Assembly: GCA_035653295.1 (NCBI GenBank) | Contig: DASRCB010000364.1 | Location: 1 to 16,502 of the forward strand | Length of the DNA: 16,502 nucleotides | Direction of reading: 5' to 3' | Source: DASRCB01 sp035653295 | GTDB lineage: Bacteria > Acidobacteriota > Terriglobia > Bryobacterales > Bryobacteraceae | In this document: piece after piece, positions 1-5,994 of the stretch | Numbering within the stretch: position 1 is the stretch's first letter | Layout of the letters: each line of letters starts with the position of its first letter | Translations under genes and position numbers: made by a program | Notes under the pieces: model-generated | Database searches by the model: none | What the model was told of the DNA's origin: nothing | The model's input: only the letters and a program-made list of their open reading frames with translations

Positions 1-23
1 TGCGGCCAGCCGTCGCCAATTGT

Positions 24-79
24 CCCTGACCCCTGATCCCTGATCCCTGACCCCTGATCCCTGATCCCTGACCCCTGAA
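24..79. repeat. Tandem heptamer repeat, 8 x CCCTGAY-type
   Basis: Eight uninterrupted 7-bp units of the form CCCTGA(C/T/A) run from 24 to 79. The last base of the units follows the order C,T,T,C,T,T,C,A, so there is also a 21-bp higher-order period. The array touches the stop codon (80-82, read on the minus strand) of the universal stress protein gene, so it lies immediately 3' of that cluster. It resembles in kind the heptanucleotide STRR repeats of cyanobacteria. No coding function or hairpin was seen in it. Confidence 0.9.
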
Positions 80-916
80 TTATACGCTGATCACCGGGCA
101 GGGCGACTGCCGAATGATGGAGTATGCGTTCGCGCGCAGACGGCCCAGCACGCCCTGACGCTGGCTTCTGCCGATGACCAGCAGGTTCGCCGCCACACGT
201 GTCGCTGTATCGTGAACCACGCGCGGAGCCTCGCCGCTGGCCACCACCTGGTCCGCCTCCATGCCCAGGCTCTGCTGCAGGTTGGCAATACGCTCCACTG
301 CATCGCGTTCTACCGCGATTCTCCAGTCCTGATCGCAGCCGAGGCTGGTGGTCTCCTGCACCTCGGCGAGCGCGTGCACCACCGTCAGACGTGCGCCGAA
401 CGCCTCCGCCAAACCTCTGGCGAGGGCCATGGCCGGGCAGCTCTGCTTGCCGAGGTCGACGGCGCAGACGATGTTGCGGATCTCGATCTTCTCCAGCGCC
501 GGCACGCACTCCATGTGAACCCCGGTGCACACCGGCGCGTTCACATGATCCAGCACCCGCGCCGTCACCGAACCGAGCACCAGCCGGCGGAAGCCGCCAT
601 AGCCGTGCGTGGGCATCATCACCAGATCGAAGCGGCCGCTGTTGGCGTATTCAGTAATCCGCGTGGCGGCATCGCCGTGCGTGAGCACGCGGCGCACGGA
701 GAAATGCTTCAGTTCCGAGCCGAGCCACGACTCCAGCTCGCGCTGCGCCAGCGGCGTGTTGTCGATGGCGACGTCGCTGTAGGTCGGCGGCTCCACCACG
801 TGCAGCAGCGTGATCTCCGCTTCGAAGTGGCCGGCGAAAACCTCGACCATTCGCGCGCCGCCGCTGCAGCGCTGGGAAAAATCGACAGGAAAAAGTATGC
901 TTTTCGGCGGAAACAT
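80..916 (-). CDS. Universal stress protein, tandem UspA domains
   Basis: A 278-residue protein with two Usp (Rossmann-like, adenine-nucleotide-binding) domains, about residues 4-133 and 145-278; each opens with the typical beta-strand plus Asp ('ILFPVDFS', 'IVCAVDLG'). Domain 1 keeps most of the ATP motif G-x2-G-x9-G-S: G105 and G115-S116 are present, but the first glycine is Pro102. In domain 2 the motif is degenerate: G249 remains, Gln252 replaces the second glycine and Ala262-Asn263 replace G-S. One domain may therefore bind nucleotide while the other is structural. Family members are cytoplasmic stress-survival proteins; the exact role here is unknown. The start is supported by an AGGGAGGG ribosome-binding site 4-5 nt upstream. 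It is the last gene of a three-gene minus-strand cluster, 67 nt after the 90-residue membrane protein. Confidence 0.93.
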   Translation of the reverse strand: MFPPKSILFPVDFSQRCSGGARMVEVFAGHFEAEITLLHVVEPPTYSDVAIDNTPLAQRELESWLGSELKHFSVRRVLTHGDAATRITEYANSGRFDLVMMPTHGYGGFRRLVLGSVTARVLDHVNAPVCTGVHMECVPALEKIEIRNIVCAVDLGKQSCPAMALARGLAEAFGARLTVVHALAEVQETTSLGCDQDWRIAVERDAVERIANLQQSLGMEADQVVASGEAPRVVHDTATRVAANLLVIGRSQRQGVLGRLRANAYSIIRQSPCPVISV

Positions 917-983
917 GGCGCCCTCCCTGCCGCGGGCGCGGATTGCGGGCGCCGGGAGGCGTCACGCCCGCCCTGCGCCTGCG

Positions 984-1256
984 CTAGCGAATTATCTGCC
1001 CGCTCTGCTGCCACCCCTGATACAGGTACCAGCACAGCAGAATCAGCCCGTAAACGGCGGTCACAATCGTCAGCGTCTTGCCCCATTTCTCGATCGCGTC
1101 GATGCGCTCGACGATGCCCGCTTTCTGCTGCACCAACGCCGGATCGCCAACGTGTGTCAGCAGCTGTTCTTCTTCGCGGCCGGCGATCTTGCGCATGGCC
1201 GCGAGGACCAGCACGGAAATAAGCAGCAGAGCAAAAATCACAACGAGCGTGAGCAT
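984..1256 (-). CDS. Small two-helix membrane protein of unknown function
   Basis: A 90-residue protein not matched to a named family. A hydrophobic helix lies at about residues 3-21 and a second at 61-79, joined by a 40-residue hydrophilic, charged linker ('RKIAGREEEQLL...VERIDAIEKWGK') that could form a short coiled coil. Topology is probably hairpin-like with both termini on the same side. Translation is well supported: an AGGGAGG ribosome-binding site lies 4 nt before the ATG and overlaps the stop of the upstream receiver-like gene (stop 1266-1268, start 1256), so the two are likely co-transcribed and perhaps coupled. The partnership with a receiver-like protein and a Usp suggests a membrane component of a stress or signalling cluster, but that is inference from position only. 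Confidence 0.8.
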   Translation of the reverse strand: MLTLVVIFALLLISVLVLAAMRKIAGREEEQLLTHVGDPALVQQKAGIVERIDAIEKWGKTLTIVTAVYGLILLCWYLYQGWQQSGQIIR

Positions 1257-1265
1257 AAAACCTCC

Positions 1266-1754
1266 CTAACAGTGGTTTCGTGGGAAAAAGAGATATGTGC
1301 AGGCGTGCCGGCAATCGGCCCCGCACTGCTCGAGAATATTCAGCGTGACCGCGCGGCGGAAATGGCGATGCATTCCAGGCCGGCTCGGTTCCGCCCCCCG
1401 CCGGTCGCCCCCCTCCCGCTGCGACGCGCCGCGCGGCTGCCGCAGTTCCGCCGCGCTCACCGCAAGCTGGAGCGTGTTGGGCGGGTCTTCCTGAAACACC
1501 ACGTGACGGATTCCGGCGTTCCACAACTCCGCCAGCCGGTCCGGATCTTTGCGCGTGATCAGCACGAACCGCTCCGGCGCCCCCACCGCGCTGCCCAGCC
1601 GTTCCAGATGTTCACAGTCGAGGACGACGACGCCTTCCAGCGCCAGGTCGGGTTCGGCAACCATCATCAGCTGGTACCGGCCTTCGCGCCGCAGCAGAGC
1701 CGAGATGGTTTGCGCGTACTCCGTGTCCGTGATAGCGACTTGCACGGTAGTCAT
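1266..1754 (-). CDS. Degenerate receiver-domain (CheY-like) protein with Cys-rich tail
   Basis: A 162-residue protein. Residues 3-104 follow the alternating strand/helix pattern of a response-regulator receiver domain: acidic pocket 'ITDTE' (D10, E12), putative phospho-acceptor D46 at the end of 'GVVVLD', a Thr67 in 'VLITRKD', and 'GIRHVVF' where the conserved strand 5 is expected. The usual lysine-proline pair after that strand is missing (Q88-E89-D90-P91), so phosphorylation may be lost or altered. No output domain follows; instead a basic tail of about 55 residues ends with C144-x3-C148-x3-C152 and C162. I chose the start at 1754 because a GGGAG site lies 8 nt upstream and the receiver fold begins there; the longer in-frame extension to 2057 is low-complexity and unlike protein. 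It is the first gene of the cluster leading to the Usp, and divergent from the sigma-54 activator. Confidence 0.7.
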   Translation of the reverse strand: MTTVQVAITDTEYAQTISALLRREGRYQLMMVAEPDLALEGVVVLDCEHLERLGSAVGAPERFVLITRKDPDRLAELWNAGIRHVVFQEDPPNTLQLAVSAAELRQPRGASQREGGDRRGAEPSRPGMHRHFRRAVTLNILEQCGADCRHACTYLFFPRNHC

Positions 1755-2121
1755 ATGCGATGCTCCCGAACTGGCGCGATGCAGCCCAACAAGGCGGGGT
1801 TGTTCGCCCTTTTGCGGCGGGCCCGCGCCGGACGCGCGCGGCGCACCGCCGTTCTCGGGCTGCATCCCGGCCGGCAGCCCCGAACTCGAACCGCGGCCTT
1901 CAGGCGTCCGCTGCATGGTGTTCGATAAGCCCGGGTGCAATCGGTGAACCACACCCGGCCGCCGCTGCTCAAACCGCTGAATCCATTCGCGGACGCCGGT
2001 ATCGGCCCCGCCGTGGCCCCGCACGCCCCGGCCCGGCGCCGTATTTTCGTGGGGCAAATCGCCCAGGAACAGTGCGTAACTGAGCTATAATGAAGCAGAT
2101 TCCAAACATTTCGGAGTTTTC
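1755..2121. other. Divergent intergenic region
   Basis: About 367 bp separate the minus-strand receiver-like gene from the plus-strand sigma-54 activator. The segment is GC-rich, and its open frames (for example the minus-strand frame up to 2057) translate to low-complexity Arg/Gly/Pro text, so I see no gene. It contains a perfect 7-bp inverted repeat CCGGGTG/CACCCGG (1931-1937 and 1952-1958, 14-nt loop) that could be an operator or hairpin, and a TATAAT at 2086-2091 close to the activator. No sigma-54 GG-N10-GC element was recognised here, though I did not scan it exhaustively. Confidence 0.6.
2086..2091 (+). promoter_or_regulatory. Candidate -10 element of the sigma-54 activator gene
   Basis: A perfect TATAAT lies 30 nt before the GTG start at 2122, which would put the transcript start near 2098 and leave a leader of about 24 nt containing the ribosome-binding site. 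No good -35 hexamer is seen 16-18 bp upstream, so the call rests on the -10 alone in an otherwise GC-rich region. Confidence 0.4.
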
Positions 2122-3468
2122 GTGGCAGTTCTGGATCCCCGGTTTCAGCGCGCCGATGTACTTGAAGCTGTCTTCGATCAGATCTCCGATGCGCTGTTCC
2201 TGTACGACAAGGATCTGCGCATCACCGGCATAAACCAGGCCGCGCAGAGACTGTTCGGCATGACCGCCGAAGAGATTCTCGGACGTCACTGCCGCGAGTT
2301 GTTCCACTGCACCGGACGCTGCGAAGCCGAGTGCGGGATGAACCAGGGTCTGGGGAGCTTCAACTGCGTCCCCAGCGGTACGGTGCGGCTGCACGTCGAC
2401 AACGGCCGCGAGCGCATGGTCGTCATCCGCACCGTGCAGCTCAACAACGATCGTGGCGAAGTGGAGGGCGTTGCCGCCACAGTCAAGGACATCACCGATG
2501 AGGCCGAGCCGTCACATCGCGAGGTTATCGCCGAATCTCAGGCCATGCGCGAGGTGCTCGCCTTCGTCCGCCGCGTGGCCATCAGCGAGGCGACGTCGAT
2601 TCTCATCGAAGGCGAGAACGGAAGCGGCAAGGATCTGATCGCGGCCACGCTGCACTACCAGAGCCTCCGGCAGTCGGAGCCGTTTCTGGCCATCAACTGC
2701 GCCGCCATCCCGGAAACGCTGCTCGAGAGCGAGTTGTTCGGCTACGAGAAGGGCGCTTTCACTGACGCGCGCGCTCAGAAGCGCGGCCTGTTCGAGCTGG
2801 CCGACAAGGGCACGCTGTTTCTGGACGAGATCGGCGAGATTCCGCTGTCGCTCCAGGCCAAGCTGCTGCGCGTGCTTGAGGAACAGACCTTCCGGCGTCT
2901 GGGCGGCCTGCGCGATCTGAAAGTGGATCTGCGCATCATCGCCGCAACCAACAAGAACCTGCGCGAGGCGGTCAAAGAGGGCGCCTTCCGGCAGGATCTG
3001 TACTATCGCCTGAACGTCATCCAGCTGGTGGTGCCCGCGCTCCGCGAGCGTCCCCAGGACATTCTGCCCCTCACCCGCTTCTTCATCGATCACTACAACC
3101 GCAAGTTCAAACGCAACATCGAGGGCCTCTCAGTGGCCGCCGAAGATCTTCTGCTGGCGCACGACTGGCCGGGCAACGTCCGCGAGCTGCGGAACGCTGT
3201 CGAGCGGGCCATGATTCTCGAGGAGTCGTCCGTGATTACTCCTGCGAGCCTTCCGATCGCCATCCGCACCTCTGAGGCGGCCGCTAACGTGTCCCTCACG
3301 GAACCCGGCCCTGCCCCCAACGATGGCATGTCGCTCATCGACCAGGAAAAGCGCCTTCTGATCCATGCCCTGGAGAAGGCCGGGGGGAATCAGACCCAGG
3401 CCGCGCGCCTGCTGCGCATCACCCGTGACACGCTCCGATACAAGATGAAGAAGTTCAACCTGCGCTAA
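2122..3468 (+). CDS. PAS / sigma-54 AAA+ / Fis-type transcriptional activator
   Basis: A 448-residue bacterial enhancer-binding protein that would remodel RNA polymerase-sigma-54 by ATP hydrolysis. PAS sensor, residues 14-126; AAA+ domain, about 134-365, with Walker A 'GENGSGKD' (164-171), the sigma-54 contact loop as GAFTDA (211-216, normally GAFTGA), Walker B 'TLFLDE' (231-236), sensor I 'RIIAATN' (271-277) and sensor II 'WPGNVRELRN' (349-358); Fis-type helix-turn-helix, about 406-447. There is no receiver domain, so the signal is probably sensed directly by the PAS domain, which has a cysteine cluster C57, C63-x3-C67-x3-C71 and C82. The GTG start is preceded by GGAG 5 nt upstream. Targets are unknown; the next gene encodes a PEP-CTERM protein, a class known in other bacteria to be under sigma-54/enhancer-binding-protein control. 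Confidence 0.95.
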   Translation: MAVLDPRFQRADVLEAVFDQISDALFLYDKDLRITGINQAAQRLFGMTAEEILGRHCRELFHCTGRCEAECGMNQGLGSFNCVPSGTVRLHVDNGRERMVVIRTVQLNNDRGEVEGVAATVKDITDEAEPSHREVIAESQAMREVLAFVRRVAISEATSILIEGENGSGKDLIAATLHYQSLRQSEPFLAINCAAIPETLLESELFGYEKGAFTDARAQKRGLFELADKGTLFLDEIGEIPLSLQAKLLRVLEEQTFRRLGGLRDLKVDLRIIAATNKNLREAVKEGAFRQDLYYRLNVIQLVVPALRERPQDILPLTRFFIDHYNRKFKRNIEGLSVAAEDLLLAHDWPGNVRELRNAVERAMILEESSVITPASLPIAIRTSEAAANVSLTEPGPAPNDGMSLIDQEKRLLIHALEKAGGNQTQAARLLRITRDTLRYKMKKFNLR

Positions 3469-3481
3469 ACCGAAGGTTTAG
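3465..3481 (+). terminator. Hairpin spanning the activator stop codon
   Basis: A perfect inverted repeat, CTAAACC (3465-3471), GAA loop, GGTTTAG (3475-3481), contains the TAA stop (3466-3468). There is no U-tract after it, so it is not a classic intrinsic terminator; it may protect the 3' end or attenuate read-through into the PEP-CTERM gene. Confidence 0.45.
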
Positions 3482-3544
3482 ATCGACGTAGCCAACCTCA
3501 CAAAGTCCCGTCCAAAAAGTAATCTGGAATACTAATCAAACGGT

Positions 3545-3581
3545 CCTGGTACTACCTGTTCCAGTGGTAATGCGTCCCAGG
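3545..3581 (+). promoter_or_regulatory. Leader element A: hairpin sharing two 8-mers with 4605-4625
   Basis: Upstream of the PEP-CTERM gene, ACTACCTG (3551-3558) and GGTAATGC (3566-3573) are separated by 7 nt. The same two 8-mers, in the same order with a 5-nt spacer, occur at 4605-4625. The inner arms ACTACC/GGTAAT pair with a C/A mismatch, and an outer CCTGG/CCAGG (3545-3549/3577-3581) closes a hairpin. This could be a regulator-binding site or a conserved RNA hairpin; the function is unknown. No close sigma-54 match was found here: the nearest, from TGGTAC at 3547, has wrong -24/-12 spacing. Confidence 0.4.
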
Positions 3582-3625
3582 CCCTAGGAAACCCTCCAGA
3601 TTTCGTGTATCATCTTCTCCGGGTA

Positions 3626-3650
3626 TGAGTCTACGGCTTTGGTAGGCTTA
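3626..3650 (+). promoter_or_regulatory. 5'-leader hairpin of the PEP-CTERM gene
   Basis: TGAGTCTAC (3626-3634) pairs with GTAGGCTTA (3642-3650), with one G-U pair and a 7-nt loop. It lies 35 nt before the chosen start codon and just before the purine-rich ribosome-binding site (3666-3674). Such a hairpin in a leader may influence stability or translation; no known riboswitch class was recognised. Confidence 0.35.
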
Positions 3651-3685
3651 GTCTCTTGAGGCACAGAGGAGGAGTATCGACCAAG

Positions 3686-4450
3686 ATGAAGTTTCATAAT
3701 CTCAGAAGAATGGCCATCGTCGGCGCGGGTGCGGCGGCAATGGCCTTAGCGCCAATGGCATCGGCGACGGTTGTCGGCACACTGGCAACGTCGGCGTCGA
3801 TCGGTGGTGGCGTTACGGTTACCCCTGACACCATCACCTGGAACGTCGGCAAGGACGGCACCGATTTCAGCGTGAACACCGGCACGAACCTCACATACGA
3901 TGGCGGCACCCCCGTTGCCATCGGCGATGAGGGCATGCTGAAGGACCTGGTTCGGCCGCCTGCTTCGCCCCCGACAATACTTCCGCTGGATGCGTTCATG
4001 ACCATTAACGGCACGCCGGTGGATTTCGTATTGGATGGGTTCACACCACCCAGTCCAACCAACGGCACCGCGTGCAGCAGTCTCGCAAGTGGTCAGACCT
4101 GCGTCGTTGACGGCACCTCGCCGTTCCTGCTGCAGGCAACCAGTGGCACCGGCACCGGCGGTCTGGGTACGGAAGTGACCCTGACCGTTTTCGGAACCGT
4201 TACCGACGGCACTTCACCCGATTCGAACTGGATCGGCAGCTTCTCGGAGACCGTGTCCAACTTGTCGCCCGGCCAGATTCAGGCCATGTTCACCGGCCCC
4301 GGCGCGTCCACGGCTGCGATTACTACCGGCCACACTGGCAACTTTACGGCGATTGTCGCCAACACCGTTCCGGAACCGAGCACGGCTTTCCTCGGTCTGA
4401 GCGGGCTGTTGATGGCCGCTGGTCTCGTTCGGCGTCGCCGCCGCGCGTAA
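3686..4450 (+). CDS. PEP-CTERM sorting-domain secreted protein
   Basis: A 254-residue exported protein. The N-terminus is a Sec signal peptide ('LRRMAIVGAGAAAMALAPMASA', cleavage about after residue 27). The mature part is beta-rich, Thr/Gly/Ser-rich, with one possible disulfide (C130, C139). The C-terminus is a canonical PEP-CTERM signal: VPEPST at 228-233, a hydrophobic helix to about 248, and an Arg-rich end (RRRRRA). In this system an exosortase (EpsH/Xrt) in the inner membrane cleaves the tail so the protein reaches the cell surface or exopolysaccharide matrix; no exosortase is in this window. I chose ATG 3686, 11 nt after a GGAGGAG site; an upstream TTG at 3656 would overlap that site. 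It lies 217 bp after the sigma-54 activator and is closed by a strong terminator. Confidence 0.93.
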   Translation: MKFHNLRRMAIVGAGAAAMALAPMASATVVGTLATSASIGGGVTVTPDTITWNVGKDGTDFSVNTGTNLTYDGGTPVAIGDEGMLKDLVRPPASPPTILPLDAFMTINGTPVDFVLDGFTPPSPTNGTACSSLASGQTCVVDGTSPFLLQATSGTGTGGLGTEVTLTVFGTVTDGTSPDSNWIGSFSETVSNLSPGQIQAMFTGPGASTAAITTGHTGNFTAIVANTVPEPSTAFLGLSGLLMAAGLVRRRRRA

Positions 4451-4482
4451 CCGCCGTTCAACACATCAAACTGCTATAACCG

Positions 4483-4512
4483 AAGCCCGGCGCTACCCCG
4501 CCGGGCTTTTTC
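4483..4512 (+). terminator. Intrinsic terminator after the PEP-CTERM gene
   Basis: AGCCCGGCG (4484-4492) pairs perfectly with CGCCGGGCT (4499-4507) around a 6-nt loop, followed by five T (4507-4511). It starts 33 nt after the stop codon, so the PEP-CTERM message probably ends here and the downstream acyltransferase needs its own promoter. Confidence 0.9.
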
Positions 4513-5067
4513 TGTATCCGGTCACAAGGTTTTTCCGAAGCCTTTTCCCTCCAATATTCCTCACCGTTTCAATCGAGTACGAGAGTTCTTCCGGCCTAAG
4601 ATGCACTACCTGGACGAGGTAATGCACGGTAAGATGGGACTTCCAGAAAAAGAATCTTAGTCCTGTTCCCCGTTGTAGTCAGGGGAGGGTAGCGAAACCG
4701 CACGGTTTCGGCAACAACATCCCTGATCACATGGACTTGGGGTTCAGGCCCGGACTCAGGTAGACAACGGTGCTGGGATTAATCCCGCGAACCTGAGGTA
4801 CCGATTCTCTATACAGGTAAGGATGGCTGGGCAATGACCATATGCGGACATCGGATGAAGCTCTCTGCGGAGCAACACCGGGCGCGCGCCATTGCCATGC
4901 CTTGGCCCCTTATCATCCTGCGGCCGATCGCAACGGGGCGCCAGCCAGAGGTGCGGCGGGCGGACCGGCGTGGGTTCATGGAGACGTTTTCACTTTTGTT
5001 GAGACGAATCTCCGCGGCTGGTACCTTTTTTTTAAAGCATCTTAGCAGTACAGAAAGAACGAGCTAA
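4513..5067 (+). other. Long non-coding region upstream of the acyltransferase
   Basis: About 555 bp lie between the terminator and the acyltransferase ATG. The first 280 bp contain many mutually overlapping inverted repeats (described separately). The last 234 bp carry an open frame (4834-5067, 77 codons) whose TAA directly precedes the ATG at 5068; its translation is not clearly protein-like, and I do not call it as a gene. A run of eight T lies at 5026-5033 without a convincing stem before it. No tRNA, tmRNA, SRP or RNase P signature was recognised. Confidence 0.6.
4590..4800 (+). ncRNA. Candidate structured RNA or regulatory leader, unknown class
   Basis: Dense pairing potential on the plus strand: TGCACTACCT/AGGTAATGCA hairpin (4602-4611/4617-4626, one mismatch); CTAAGAT (4596-4602) or TAAGAT (4630-4635) competing for ATCTTAG (4654-4660); hairpin CGAAACCG/CGGTTTCG (4693-4700/4703-4710); GTTGT/ACAAC (4672-4676/4714-4718) crossing TCAGGG/CCCTGA (4679-4684/4721-4726), a potential pseudoknot; palindrome GGGATTAATCCC (4775-4786) inside CTCAGG/CCTGAG (4755-4760/4792-4797). 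Competing stems are typical of riboswitch-like leaders, but the acyltransferase start is about 270 nt further on, so a free small RNA is equally possible. No known family was recognised. Strand is inferred from the neighbouring gene. Inverted repeats alone cannot prove RNA function. Confidence 0.35.
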
Positions 5068-5910
5068 ATGAAACTCGTGCCCAGTAGTTTTGCATCAGGT
5101 TTATCCTGCCAGCGGCGTGTTGTTCTGCTGGCTCCCTCACTGTCGGTAGTGCCGCACGGTTTTGCCGACGCGCTGGTGAGTCCGGCTGACCACGAGAATT
5201 TGCTTGCCCAGATGCAGCGCCTCCGTGGTCAGATTTATCTGGATGACGGCGCCATTGGCGAGCACCAGCTCACGGCCGACGGCCGGCATCAGCAGGCTGC
5301 CGATAACGAGAGCTGGCATCTCCTCGCCGTCGGGCCCGATGGTGTGGTGCAGGGCTGTGCACGATATCGCACGCTGCGCGAACCCGTTTCCTTCGCCAGC
5401 CTCGGTGTTTCCCATTCCGCCATGGCCATTGACGACCGCTGGGGCGTCCGGCTGCGCGAGGCCATCGAGACCGACATTGCCGAAGCCCAGGCCCGCGGTC
5501 TCTCCTATGTTGAAGTCGGCGGCTGGGCGCTCACCCCGGAACTGCGCTGCAGTACCGAAGCGCTGCGCATCGCGCTCGCCACCTGGGCGCTCGCGCGCGT
5601 TATGGGCGGCTGCATCGGTGTGACCACGGCCACGCGCCGGCACTGCTCTGCATCAATTCTGCGAAAAATCGGCGGCCGATCCCTCGTCGTCGATGGGCAG
5701 GAACTCCCGCACTATTTCGATCCGTCCTACGAGTGCGACATGGAAATCCTGCGCTTCGATTCCGACCGGCCCAACCAGCGCTTCGAGGGCTGGGTGGAGC
5801 AATGGGTCCGGCACCTGCTGAGCGCACCGGTTCTCTGCCGCTCGGCGCGTCCGTCAACCGCCAACAGGCTCACCATGAGCACGTCCGTCGCGCTTCAGCC
5901 GACGGCGTAA
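5068..5910 (+). CDS. LuxI/GNAT-like N-acyltransferase
   Basis: A 280-residue protein whose residues 43-230 resemble the acyl-CoA/acyl-ACP N-acyltransferase fold of LuxI-type and exosortase-associated acyltransferases: an N-terminal 'MQRLRGQIYLDDGAI' (49-63) like the LuxI-family 'RLRxxVFxDE' region, then 'ESWHLLAVGPDGVVQGCARYR' split over 81-101 (two central strands with an Arg at the end), and 'GLSYVEVGGWAL' (144-155) as a later core strand. The classical LuxI catalytic set cannot be assigned with confidence, so substrate is unknown; N-acyl amino acid or acyl-homoserine-lactone-like products are possible. The C-terminal 40 residues look disordered. ATG 5068 has only a weak purine stretch upstream (AGAAAGAACGAG). 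It follows the structured non-coding region and ends in a hairpin-rich spacer. Its vicinity to a PEP-CTERM gene fits an exosortase-associated role, by inference. Confidence 0.6.
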   Translation: MKLVPSSFASGLSCQRRVVLLAPSLSVVPHGFADALVSPADHENLLAQMQRLRGQIYLDDGAIGEHQLTADGRHQQAADNESWHLLAVGPDGVVQGCARYRTLREPVSFASLGVSHSAMAIDDRWGVRLREAIETDIAEAQARGLSYVEVGGWALTPELRCSTEALRIALATWALARVMGGCIGVTTATRRHCSASILRKIGGRSLVVDGQELPHYFDPSYECDMEILRFDSDRPNQRFEGWVEQWVRHLLSAPVLCRSARPSTANRLTMSTSVALQPTA

Positions 5911-5911
5911 C

Positions 5912-5972
5912 GCAGGCCTTTGGCCTGCACCTTGAGTTTGTGCTGATTGTGGTGCAAGCCTTTGGCTTGCAC
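5912..5972. repeat. Pair of related 'GCC-TTT-GGC' hairpins
   Basis: GCAGGCC, TTT loop, GGCCTGC (5912-5928), and GTGCAAGCC, TTT loop, GGCTTGCAC (5952-5972), are two versions of one palindromic unit 23 bp apart. Base changes are compensated on both arms (GGCC/GGCC against AGCC/GGCT), so the stem rather than the sequence seems conserved. They begin 2 nt after the acyltransferase stop and may be REP-like elements or transcript-end hairpins. Confidence 0.75.
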
Positions 5973-5994
5973 GGGCTGTCACCTCATCGCACCG

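Noticed and set aside
24..79. CRISPR array
   Set aside because: Units are contiguous 7-mers with no spacers, and there are no cas genes in the window.
1755..2057. N-terminal extension of the receiver-like gene to 2057
   Set aside because: The extra 101 residues are low-complexity Arg/Gly/Pro text without fold signal, and a GGGAG site sits correctly before the start at 1754.
3545..3565. Sigma-54 promoter upstream of the PEP-CTERM gene (TGGTAC...TTCC)
   Set aside because: The GG and the -12 dinucleotide have the wrong spacing, and no GG-N10-GC with adequate context was found in 3469-3685.
4580..4645. c-di-GMP-I (GEMM) riboswitch, because CCGGCCTAA matches part of its core
   Set aside because: The upstream half of the aptamer (conserved GGGCAAACC-like and GNRA hairpin parts) is absent and the downstream GGTAGC-type segment does not fit.
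4741..4805. TPP riboswitch, because 'CGAACCTGA' resembles its conserved 3' core
   Set aside because: The CTGAGA element and the order of conserved blocks are missing, and the match is short.
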